A stretch of 64,000 nucleotides of DNA from Frigoribacterium sp. PhB24 (GTDB lineage: Bacteria; Actinomycetota; Actinomycetes; Actinomycetales; Microbacteriaceae): the NCBI RefSeq assembly GCF_003755185.1, contig NZ_RKIC01000009.1:620001-684000 (forward strand), read 5' to 3'. Numbering within the stretch: the stretch's first letter is position 1; every line of letters starts with the position of its first letter. The notes under the pieces are model-generated. The model had not been told where the DNA came from. It did no database searches and worked only from the letters and a program-made list of their open reading frames with translations. Shown piece by piece: positions 57,409 through 64,000 of this stretch. The position numbers and the translations under genes were made by a program.

Positions 57409-57680
57409 GAGTGATGGGTTCCTTTCGCTCCCCCGCGTTGATCGGCGGGGCAGAGCTGGTCACACCTCGCGGCCTCGGGCCTGCACTGGGCGGGTTCGCC
57501 CCGGAGGGCTGCCCTGTGCGGGCTCTGCACGGGATGAGCAGGAGGCCTGGGAGGTGCGGTGCGCGTCGACCAGATCGGCAGACGAACACTGCTAGATGTG
57601 CACTACGGGATGTGCGACCCGGGGACTCGAAGACTTGTGACCCCACGCGGTTGCCCCCACGAAGAACGGCGGAGACGCTG
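57409..57680 (-). promoter_or_regulatory. C-rich leader of rho
   Basis: The longest gap in the window. No gene is evident. On the minus strand the leader holds C-rich, G-poor segments (about 57480-57560) of the kind Rho binds, suggesting autogenous termination. A 6-bp stem CCCCGC/GCGGGG (57431-57450) lies just upstream of the ribosome binding site and may affect initiation. I saw no clear promoter. Confidence 0.4.
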
Positions 57681-58634
57681 CTAGATGCCCAGGAAATCTG
57701 AGTTTTCTACCGGGTGCGGCACCACTGTAGCACCTTTGAGATCGACGGCCAGCATCAACGGACGCCACGCCGAGACGGCGTGTTCGCGCACCAGGTCGGC
57801 GGCGAACAAGCGCTGCGCCGGGTCGCTGCCGAGCACCAGAAGCGAGGGGCCGGCACCCGAGACGACGGCTGCGAGCCCGGCATCGCGCAACATGCGGATG
57901 AGGGTGTCGGTCTCGGGCATGGCACTGGCGCGGTAGCTCTGGTGCAGGCGGTCCTCGGTGGCCGCGAGCAGCAACTCGGGACTCTGCACGAGGGCCGCGA
58001 CCAGCAGCGCCGACCGCGACACGTTGAACGTGGCGTCCTCGTGCGGCACGGAGGCGGGCTGCAGACTGCGAGCCAGCTTGGTCGAGAGGGTCGACTCGGG
58101 CACGAACACCACGGGCGAGACCCCCCGGTGCACGAGCAGCCGCTTGTGCGACGGACCGTGCGAGTTCATCCAGGCGATCGTGAGGCCGCCGAACAACGCC
58201 GGGGCGACGTTGTCGGGGTGACCCTCCATCTCGGTCGCCAGCGCGAGCAGCGCGGCCGAGTCGAGCTCGACCGTGCCGCGGAGCAGCCCCTTGGCGGCCA
58301 TGATGCCCGAGACGATGGCAGCGGCGGACGACCCGAGCCCTCGGCCGTGCGGGATCGCGTTGCGAGCCCGGAGGTGCAGCCCCGGCAGCGGGACGTCGAC
58401 CGACGCGAACGCGGTGGCGATCGCCTGGACGACGAGATTCGAGCCGTCGGTCGGCACCTGGCCCTCGCCGACGCCGGACACCTCGACCCGGACGCCGGGC
58501 TCAGGCGTCGCGGTGACCTCGAGTTCGTCGTAGAGCGAGAGCGCGAGTCCCAGCGTGTCGAAGCCGGGGCCCAGGTTGGCCGAGGTCGCGGGGACCTTGA
58601 CCAGCACCGAACGCCCGACGACCCCGGAGGTCAT
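57681..58634 (-). CDS. thrB: Homoserine kinase
   Basis: 317 residues of the GHMP kinase family; phosphorylates L-homoserine. The ATP loop is [18 protein letters not shown], with [12 protein letters not shown] near the N-terminus and [10 protein letters not shown] near the C-terminus. ATG 58634 overlaps the thrC stop (ATGA); a longer frame from 59702 is a shadow of thrC. Last gene of hom-thrC-thrB. Confidence 0.97.
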   Translation of the reverse strand: MTSGVVGRSVLVKVPATSANLGPGFDTLGLALSLYDELEVTATPEPGVRVEVSGVGEGQVPTDGSNLVVQAIATAFASVDVPLPGLHLRARNAIPHGRGLGSSAAAIVSGIMAAKGLLRGTVELDSAALLALATEMEGHPDNVAPALFGGLTIAWMNSHGPSHKRLLVHRGVSPVVFVPESTLSTKLARSLQPASVPHEDATFNVSRSALLVAALVQSPELLLAATEDRLHQSYRASAMPETDTLIRMLRDAGLAAVVSGAGPSLLVLGSDPAQRLFAADLVREHAVSAWRPLMLAVDLKGATVVPHPVENSDFLGI

Positions 58635-59713
58635 GCAGAGGCCGGTGCGAGACCGAGCACCTCGGCCACCTGGGCCGTGTCGCTCGCGACCACGGTCGGT
58701 TGCACGTCGCTGCCGTCGGCGCGACGCAGGGCCCATTGGGGGTCCTTGAGGCCGTGGCCCGTGACGGTGAGCACGACCGTGGCCCCGGCGGGGATGACGC
58801 CGGCGTCGGCCCGCTCGAGCAGGCCGGCCACGCTGATGGCCGACGCGGGCTCGACGAAGACGCCCACCTCGGCGGAGAGGATCTTCTGCGCGGCGAGGAT
58901 CGCCTCGTCGGTGATCGCCCCGAACCAGCCGTCGGTCAGATCGCGCGCCTCGAGGGCGAGCTGCCACGATGCCGGGTTGCCGATGCGGATGGCACTGGCG
59001 ATCGTCTCGGGGGCCTTGACGACCTCGCCCGCGACGATCGGCGCCGAGCCGGCGGCCTGGAAGCCGAACATGCGCGGCAGCTTGGTGGCACGACCGATCT
59101 CGAGGTCTTCGCGGTAGCCCCGCGTGTAGGCCGTGTAGTTGCCGGCGTTGCCGACCGGGATGAAGTGGAAGTCGGGGGCGTCGCCGAGCACGTCGACGAC
59201 CTCGAACGCACCGGTCTTCTGCCCCTCGATGCGGTCGTTGTTGACCGAGTTGACCAGGTGCACCGGGTAGTTCGCGGCGAGGTCGCGCGCGATGTCGAGG
59301 CAATCGTCGAAGTTGCCCTGGATCTGCAGCAGCTGCCCGTCGTGCGCCACGGCCTGACTCAGCTTGCCCATGGCGATCTTGCCCTCGGGCACCAGCACCG
59401 CGGCGGTGATGCCGGCGTGCGCGGCGTAGGCGGCGGCCGAGGCCGAGGTGTTTCCGGTCGAGGCGCAGATGACGGCCTTCGCCCCGTGCTCGACGGCCTT
59501 CGAGATGGCCATCGTCATTCCGCGGTCCTTGAAGGAGCCGGTCGGGTTCATCCCCTCGTACTTGACGAAGACCTTGGCACCCGTGCGGTTCGACAACGCG
59601 GGAGCCGGGATGAGCGGCGTGCCGCCCTCGCCGAGGGTGACGATCGGGGTCGCGTCGGTGACGTCGAGACGGTCGGCGTATTCGCGCAGGACACCCTGCC
59701 ACTGGTGGGCCAT
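58631..59713 (-). CDS. thrC: Threonine synthase
   Basis: 360 residues. PLP enzyme making threonine from O-phosphohomoserine. The PLP lysine is in [11 protein letters not shown], the phosphate loop in [12 protein letters not shown] (here [15 protein letters not shown]). The start shares one base with the hom stop. This is the short, fold-type II bacterial form. Confidence 0.97.
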   Translation of the reverse strand: MAHQWQGVLREYADRLDVTDATPIVTLGEGGTPLIPAPALSNRTGAKVFVKYEGMNPTGSFKDRGMTMAISKAVEHGAKAVICASTGNTSASAAAYAAHAGITAAVLVPEGKIAMGKLSQAVAHDGQLLQIQGNFDDCLDIARDLAANYPVHLVNSVNNDRIEGQKTGAFEVVDVLGDAPDFHFIPVGNAGNYTAYTRGYREDLEIGRATKLPRMFGFQAAGSAPIVAGEVVKAPETIASAIRIGNPASWQLALEARDLTDGWFGAITDEAILAAQKILSAEVGVFVEPASAISVAGLLERADAGVIPAGATVVLTVTGHGLKDPQWALRRADGSDVQPTVVASDTAQVAEVLGLAPASA

Positions 59714-61044
59714 CAGGCTCCTTCGACTCTCAGCACGCTCGTGACGGAGTTCACGACCGTGGCGTTCTTCAGGGCGGTCACGGTCGCGGCGAGGTCGGAC
59801 TCGCGCGCTCGGTGGGTGCCGATGATCAGCGTAGCGGTGGCCACGGGGTCACCCTCGACCGTGACGCCCGACGTCGTGCCCGACGTCTGCTCGACGTTGT
59901 GGACGCTGACGCCGTGCTCGCTGAGCACTCCGGCGACCTCGGCGAGCACACCGGGTTGGTCCGCCACGTCGAGGGTGATCTGGTATCGGGTCGACACGCG
60001 GCCGATCGGGAAGACGGGAAGGTTCGCGTGGGTGGACTCGGCGACGCCCGGGCCGCCGATGACGTGGCGACGCGCGGCCGACACGAGGTCGCCCAGCACC
60101 GCGGACGCCGTCTCGACCCCCCCGGCACCGGCGCCGTAGAACATGAGGTCGCCGGCCGACTCCGCCTCGACGAAGACGGCGTTCTTGGCGCCGTGCACGG
60201 CCGCGAGCGGGTGGCTCAGCGGCACCAGCGCCGGGTACACGCGGGCGCTCACGCCCTCGACCCCCTCGTCGTCGACGAGACGCTCACAGATCGCGAGGAT
60301 CTTCACCACGTAGCCGGCCTTGCGCGCCGCGACCACCTGGTCGTGCGTGACGGAGGTGATGCCCTCGCGGTGGACGGCTGCGAGGGGAACGGCCGTGTGG
60401 AAGGCGAGGCTGGCCAGGATGGCCGCCTTCTGCGCCGCGTCGTAGCCCTCGATGTCGGCCGTGGGGTCGGCCTCGGCGTAGCCGAGGGCCGTGGCCGTCG
60501 CCAAGGCGTCCTCGAGGCTCGAGCCGTCGGTGTCCATGCGGTCGAGGATGAAGTTCGTCGTGCCGTTGACGATGCCCATGATGCGCTGGACGCGGTCACC
60601 GGCGAGGCTGTCGCGCAACGGGCGGATGATCGGGATGGCCCCGGCGACCGCGGCCTCGTAGTAGACCTGCGCGCCCACCTGCTCTGCGGCGTCGAAGAGT
60701 TCGGTGCCGTGGCTGGCGAGCAGGGCCTTGTTGCCCGTGATGACGTCGGCCCCTGAGTTGAGCGCCTGCAGGACGTAGCTCCGGGCCGGCTCGAGTCCGC
60801 CGATCAGTTCGACGACGATGTCGGCACCGACGATGAGGGACTCGACGTCGGTCGTGAACAGCTCGTGCGGCAGGTCGACGTCTCGGGGTGCGTCGACGTC
60901 ACGGACGCCGATGCCGACGAGCTCGAGCCCGGCCCCCGCGCGCCCGGCGAAGTCGTCGCCCTGCTCGAGCAGCAGCCGCGCCACCTGCGACCCCACCGAG
61001 CCGGCGCCCAGCAGGGCGACCCTCACGTTGCGGTATTCGATCAT
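59713..61044 (-). CDS. hom: Homoserine dehydrogenase
   Basis: 443 residues. Reduces aspartate semialdehyde to homoserine. NAD(P) loop [15 protein letters not shown], the catalytic region [15 protein letters not shown] and a C-terminal ACT domain (about 355-440, [19 protein letters not shown]), the usual site of threonine feedback inhibition. It has no aspartokinase domain. ATG 61044 has GAGAACGGA upstream. It lies 51 bases after lysA. Confidence 0.97.
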   Translation of the reverse strand: MIEYRNVRVALLGAGSVGSQVARLLLEQGDDFAGRAGAGLELVGIGVRDVDAPRDVDLPHELFTTDVESLIVGADIVVELIGGLEPARSYVLQALNSGADVITGNKALLASHGTELFDAAEQVGAQVYYEAAVAGAIPIIRPLRDSLAGDRVQRIMGIVNGTTNFILDRMDTDGSSLEDALATATALGYAEADPTADIEGYDAAQKAAILASLAFHTAVPLAAVHREGITSVTHDQVVAARKAGYVVKILAICERLVDDEGVEGVSARVYPALVPLSHPLAAVHGAKNAVFVEAESAGDLMFYGAGAGGVETASAVLGDLVSAARRHVIGGPGVAESTHANLPVFPIGRVSTRYQITLDVADQPGVLAEVAGVLSEHGVSVHNVEQTSGTTSGVTVEGDPVATATLIIGTHRARESDLAATVTALKNATVVNSVTSVLRVEGA

Positions 61045-61095
61045 GTCAGTCCGTTCTCGGGTGCTTCGTCGTCGGCGTGCGGTGCTCGCACGAGG

Positions 61096-62544
61096 TCAGG
61101 AGGCGCGGGTCGCCCGGTCGAGACCGGCGTCGCGGGCCAGCAGGTCGGCTTCGCTCTCGCCCCGCACGATGACGCGGGCCCGGCCGTCACGCACGGCCAC
61201 GACGGGCGGACGCCCGACGTGGTTGTAGTTGCTGGCGAGGCTGTGGCAGTAGGCGCCGGTGGCGGGCACGGCGAGGAGGTCACCCGGGGCGACGTCGCCG
61301 GGCAGATAGTCGGCGAGCACGACGAGGTCGCCGCTCTCGCAGTGCTTTCCGGCGACACGGACGAGCGCGGGCGGGGCCGAGGAGGTGCGGTTCGCGATGC
61401 GCACGGAGTAGTCCGCCGCGTACAGGGCGGTGCGTGCGTTGTCGCTCATCCCTCCGTCGACGCTGACGTAGCGCCGCACGGCGGTGCCGTCGTCGGACGA
61501 GACCGTGACGTCCTTGATGGTGCCGACCTCGTAGAGGGTCGTGCCGGCGGGCCCGACGACGACGCGACCGGGCTCGACCGCGAGCAGGGGCACGTCGATC
61601 TCGAGGCGGAGGCACTCGGCCTGGACGATGTCGGCGAGGGCGACGGCGAGCTCGTCGAGCGGACGGGCGTCGTCGGCGCTCGTGTAGGCGATGCCGAAGC
61701 CACCCCCGAGGTTGAGCTCGGGGACCGGGCCGAACGCGAGCAGGTCGGCGTGAACGGCGAGCAGCCGGCGGGCGGCCTCGGCGAAGCCGTCCGAGCCGAA
61801 GATCTGCGAGCCGATGTGCGAGTGCAGTCCGACGAACTCGAGCGTGGGCTGCCGGCGGATCGAGCCGACGATCTCGGCGGTCTCGGCGAGCGGGACGCCG
61901 AACTTCTGGTCTTCACGGGCGGTGGCGAGGTACTCGTGCGTGGAGGCGTGCACGCCCGAGTTGACCCGGAGGCGCACGCGTTGGACGCGCCCGTGTCGCT
62001 CGGCCGCCGCGGCGACGCGGTCGACCTCGGCGGCGTTGTCGAGGACGACGGTGCCGATGCCGGCCTCGACCGTCCGGTCGATCTCGGCAAGCGACTTGTT
62101 GTTGCCGTGGAACCCCATGCGCGCCGGGTCGACGCCCGCGGCCCGGGCGACGGCGAACTCACCGCCGGTGCAGATGTCGACGGCCATGCCCGCCTCGGCC
62201 ACCCACCGGGCGACCTCGGCCGAGAGGAACGCCTTGGCGGCGTAGTAGACCGTCGCCGTCGTGCCGATGCGGGCGGCCTCGCGCTCGAACGAGCGGACGG
62301 CCTCGAGGGCCCGGGTGCGGGCGTCGTCCTCGTCGAGCACGTAGAGCGGGGTGCCGAACGACGCCACGAGCTCGGAGGCGGTGACACCGCCGAGCACGAG
62401 TTCGCCGTCGCTCGACCGCCGGGCCGTGGCCGACCAGACCGCCGGATCGAGGGCGTCGGCGTCGATCGGCTCGACGAGCCAGGCAGGAGCCAGGGGGTTC
62501 GGGGACACGCGGACCTCGGGGGTTCGAAGGACGGGGAACGACAT
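61096..62544 (-). CDS. lysA: Diaminopimelate decarboxylase
   Basis: 482 residues; PLP enzyme of lysine biosynthesis. The PLP lysine is in VYYAAKAFLSAEVARW, with LHSHIGSQIFG, NLGGGFGIAY and CESGDLVVL as family motifs. The start is uncertain. ATG 62544 gives 482 residues, but a TAGGCT box ends only 3 bases upstream, so a transcript from it would start inside that ATG. GTG 62511, twelfth codon, with CGAGG ahead of it, is a good alternative. The 3' end carries a single GGAGGCGCGGG motif. Confidence 0.95.
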   Translation of the reverse strand: MSFPVLRTPEVRVSPNPLAPAWLVEPIDADALDPAVWSATARRSSDGELVLGGVTASELVASFGTPLYVLDEDDARTRALEAVRSFEREAARIGTTATVYYAAKAFLSAEVARWVAEAGMAVDICTGGEFAVARAAGVDPARMGFHGNNKSLAEIDRTVEAGIGTVVLDNAAEVDRVAAAAERHGRVQRVRLRVNSGVHASTHEYLATAREDQKFGVPLAETAEIVGSIRRQPTLEFVGLHSHIGSQIFGSDGFAEAARRLLAVHADLLAFGPVPELNLGGGFGIAYTSADDARPLDELAVALADIVQAECLRLEIDVPLLAVEPGRVVVGPAGTTLYEVGTIKDVTVSSDDGTAVRRYVSVDGGMSDNARTALYAADYSVRIANRTSSAPPALVRVAGKHCESGDLVVLADYLPGDVAPGDLLAVPATGAYCHSLASNYNHVGRPPVVAVRDGRARVIVRGESEADLLARDAGLDRATRAS

Positions 62545-62611
62545 CAGAGCCTACCGACCGCCGACGAGCGTGGCGGCCACGGTCGGGACGTCCTCGACGG
62601 CACGGGCGAGG

Positions 62612-63391
62612 TCAGGAGCAGGACCCCTTGGTGCCGATGCCGCTCGACGAGATCGGCAGGCCCGGTGACGTCACGTCGATGGTCGCCGCAGCCGACGTGA
62701 CCGCGACGCCGGTGAGGGTGGTGCCCTGGGGCAGGTACTGCGCGGCGCACACGTCGAAGGCGTAGCCGCCGATGAAGGGCGCGAGGTCGAGCGAAAGAGA
62801 CGTGTCCCGGAGCGACGCCGTCGTCGGCGTGAGCGAGATGACCCGGCCCTCGCTCGTGATCGAGGGGGTGGCGACGACGTCCACGGGGACGACCGTGTTC
62901 ACCAACGGAATCGTGAAGTCGCGGGCGTAGGTGACCTGTCCGTCGCCGAACGCGATCGCCCCACCGCTTTCTTGCACGGCCGCCAGAGCGTTGACGGTCG
63001 CCGCGTCGGCGGTCACCGTTCCGGTGATCGCGCCGGTCGAACCGCTGAGGTCGGTCGGCACGTCGCGCACGTCGAAGTCGAACGAGAACCCGCCCGACGA
63101 CCCCGCGGACGAGATGGTGGCCTGGTCGATGCTGCCCTGCACGAGCTGCCACAGCATCGAGAAGCCGCCGATCTGCACGTCGACCGGGCCGGCGGCCTCG
63201 CCGAGCTGTTGCGAGATCTGTTTCTCGGCCTGGCCCTCGGCGACGGTCCGGACCACGAGGTCGGCGACCACGGCGAGGATTCCGAGGACCACCACGATCC
63301 CGAGCAGCACGAAGACGAAGATGCCGAAACCCCGACCCCGGCGGCGGGCGACGGGCTTGGCCTCGAAGAAGTCGGAGTCGATGTCGCTCAT
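62612..63391 (-). CDS. DUF2993/LmeA-like phospholipid-binding membrane protein
   Basis: 259 residues: a short charged cytoplasmic start, one helix at about 22-45, and an extracytoplasmic beta-rich domain. The family DUF2993 includes mycobacterial LmeA, a lipid-binding protein of the periplasm; function here is inferred. The C-terminus carries two cysteines (VCAAQYL, GTKGSCS). ATG 63391 follows a CAAGAT sequence by 6 bases, weakly resembling the leaderless pattern. It lies between argS and lysA. Confidence 0.8.
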   Translation of the reverse strand: MSDIDSDFFEAKPVARRRGRGFGIFVFVLLGIVVVLGILAVVADLVVRTVAEGQAEKQISQQLGEAAGPVDVQIGGFSMLWQLVQGSIDQATISSAGSSGGFSFDFDVRDVPTDLSGSTGAITGTVTADAATVNALAAVQESGGAIAFGDGQVTYARDFTIPLVNTVVPVDVVATPSITSEGRVISLTPTTASLRDTSLSLDLAPFIGGYAFDVCAAQYLPQGTTLTGVAVTSAAATIDVTSPGLPISSSGIGTKGSCS

Positions 63392-63428
63392 CGGGCCATC
63401 TTGTCAGCCGGCCGACGAGGATCGCTCA

Positions 63429-63467
63429 CGCCGCGCCTCCTGCGGTCGAGACCGAGGAGGCGCGGCG
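63429..63467 (-). terminator. Inverted repeat after argS
   Basis: A 13-bp perfect pair CGCCGCGCCTCCT/AGGAGGCGCGGCG, extended by a 5-bp stem after a one-base bulge, 7 bases past the argS stop. It is the third member of the GGAGGCGCGG(T/C)GC family, here with C instead of T. Confidence 0.7.
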
Positions 63468-63474
63468 CGGGAGG

Positions 63475-64000
63475 TCACATGCGGTCGGGTGCCGAGACGC
63501 CGAGCAGGCCGAGCCCGTTGCGGATGACCTGGCCGGCGGCGTCGTTGAGCCACAGGCGGGTGCGGTGCAGATCGGTGACCTCGTCGTCGCCGAGCGGCGT
63601 GACGCGACAGTTGTCGTACCAGCGGTGGTAGGTGCCGGCGAGCTCTTCGACGTAGCGGGCCACGCGGTGCGGCTCGCGCAGCTCGGCGGCCTGGACGACG
63701 ACGCGCGGCAGCTCGGACAGGGCGCCGAGCAGGGCGCTCTCGGTCTCGTGCGTGAGCAGTGACGCGTCGAACGCGTCCCGCGTGACACCGGCCGCCTCGG
63801 CGTTGCGGGCCACCGCGCGGGTGCGGGCGTGGGCGTACTGGACGTAGAAGACCGGGTTGTCGTTGCTGCGTCTGGTCAACAGGTCGAGGTCGATGTCGAT
63901 CGAGCTGTTCACCGGGCTGCGGACCAACGAGTACCGACCGGCGTCGACGCCCACCGCGTCGACGAGGTCTTCCATCGTGACGACGGTGCCCGCGCGCTTG
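63475..64000 (-). CDS. argS: Arginyl-tRNA synthetase, C-terminal fragment
   Basis: About 175 codons of the C-terminus; the rest lies right of the window. Class I synthetase charging tRNA-Arg. The segment [16 protein letters not shown] is the conserved start of the anticodon-binding helical domain, followed by [14 protein letters not shown] and the terminal APDRM, with Met at the C-terminal end as usual in ArgS. It is followed by the inverted repeat at 63429-63467. An ATG at 63975 is internal, not the start. Confidence 0.95.
   Translation of the reverse strand, partial: KRAGTVVTMEDLVDAVGVDAGRYSLVRSPVNSSIDIDLDLLTRRSNDNPVFYVQYAHARTRAVARNAEAAGVTRDAFDASLLTHETESALLGALSELPRVVVQAAELREPHRVARYVEELAGTYHRWYDNCRVTPLGDDEVTDLHRTRLWLNDAAGQVIRNGLGLLGVSAPDRM

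Noticed and set aside
55132-57414. 760-codon open frame on the plus strand opposite rho
   Set aside because: Antisense shadow of rho. The Leu/Val/Ala-rich product mirrors the Gln/Asn/Gly repeats of Rho and looks like a false membrane protein.
57598-57640. tRNA-like T-arm (TTCGAGTCC followed by CCGGG) on the minus strand in the rho leader
   Set aside because: The sequences flanking the loop do not form the 5-bp T-stem, and no acceptor or anticodon arm could be found.

Overview
The window is about 64 kb of very GC-rich chromosomal DNA from an actinobacterium. Gene order fits Micrococcales, most likely family Microbacteriaceae: argS-lysA-hom-thrC-thrB-rho-prfA-prmC-sua5-GlcNAc-1-P transferase-atpIBEFHAGDC, dxr-rseP-ispG, and nusA-ylxR-infB-rbfA-truB-ribF. 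I cannot fix the genus. Almost every gene reads on the minus strand. The only plus-strand genes are mutY, an asparaginase and ogt, each standing alone. I found no tRNA, rRNA, insertion sequence, prophage or CRISPR array. No stretch over 300 bases lacks a gene; the longest gaps are the rho leader (57409-57680) and the metQ/ispG gap (18402-18632).

Layout. 1-8406: translation and RNA-maturation genes (ribF start, truB, rbfA, infB, ylxR, nusA) with two small membrane proteins, a degenerate nucleoside-kinase-like protein and mutY. 8571-15604: proS, then a BatA/BatB-like operon (MoxR ATPase, DUF58, DUF4381-like, two VWA proteins, TPR protein). 15660-22354: a methionine-type ABC importer (metQ-metN-metI), then ispG, rseP and dxr. 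22413-25675: two tandem FKBP lipoproteins, an OsmC-like protein and a divergent asparaginase. 25672-42106: a 16-kb accessory module. 42300-43651: ogt and yaaA. 43680-52443: the complete ATP synthase operon with atpI and a lipid-linked sugar transferase. 52440-64000: sua5, prmC, prfA, rho, threonine and lysine biosynthesis, a DUF2993 lipid-binding protein and the end of argS.

The accessory module is the most interesting part. In transcription order it encodes an FHA protein, a PP2C phosphatase, a membrane Ser/Thr kinase with a fibronectin-like ectodomain, a 1934-residue anchored protein with a propeller-like head, about eleven Ig/cadherin-like repeats and three FnIII modules, a MoxR ATPase, a DUF58 protein, a membrane transglutaminase-like protein, a zinc-ribbon/FHA protein and a short protein resembling only the N-terminal part of a type VII secretion EccC ATPase. 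Stop and start codons overlap at most junctions. The transglutaminase-like domain has lost its catalytic Cys and His, so it probably binds rather than cleaves. I infer a phospho-regulated cell-envelope assembly system; its job is unknown.

Two window-wide patterns also stand out. Eleven genes from different functional classes have a TANNNT box exactly 6-7 bases before the start codon and no clear Shine-Dalgarno site, implying leaderless mRNAs. A GGAGGCGCGG(T/C)GC motif recurs as long perfect inverted repeats just after proS, ispG and argS, probably as a dispersed terminator family.
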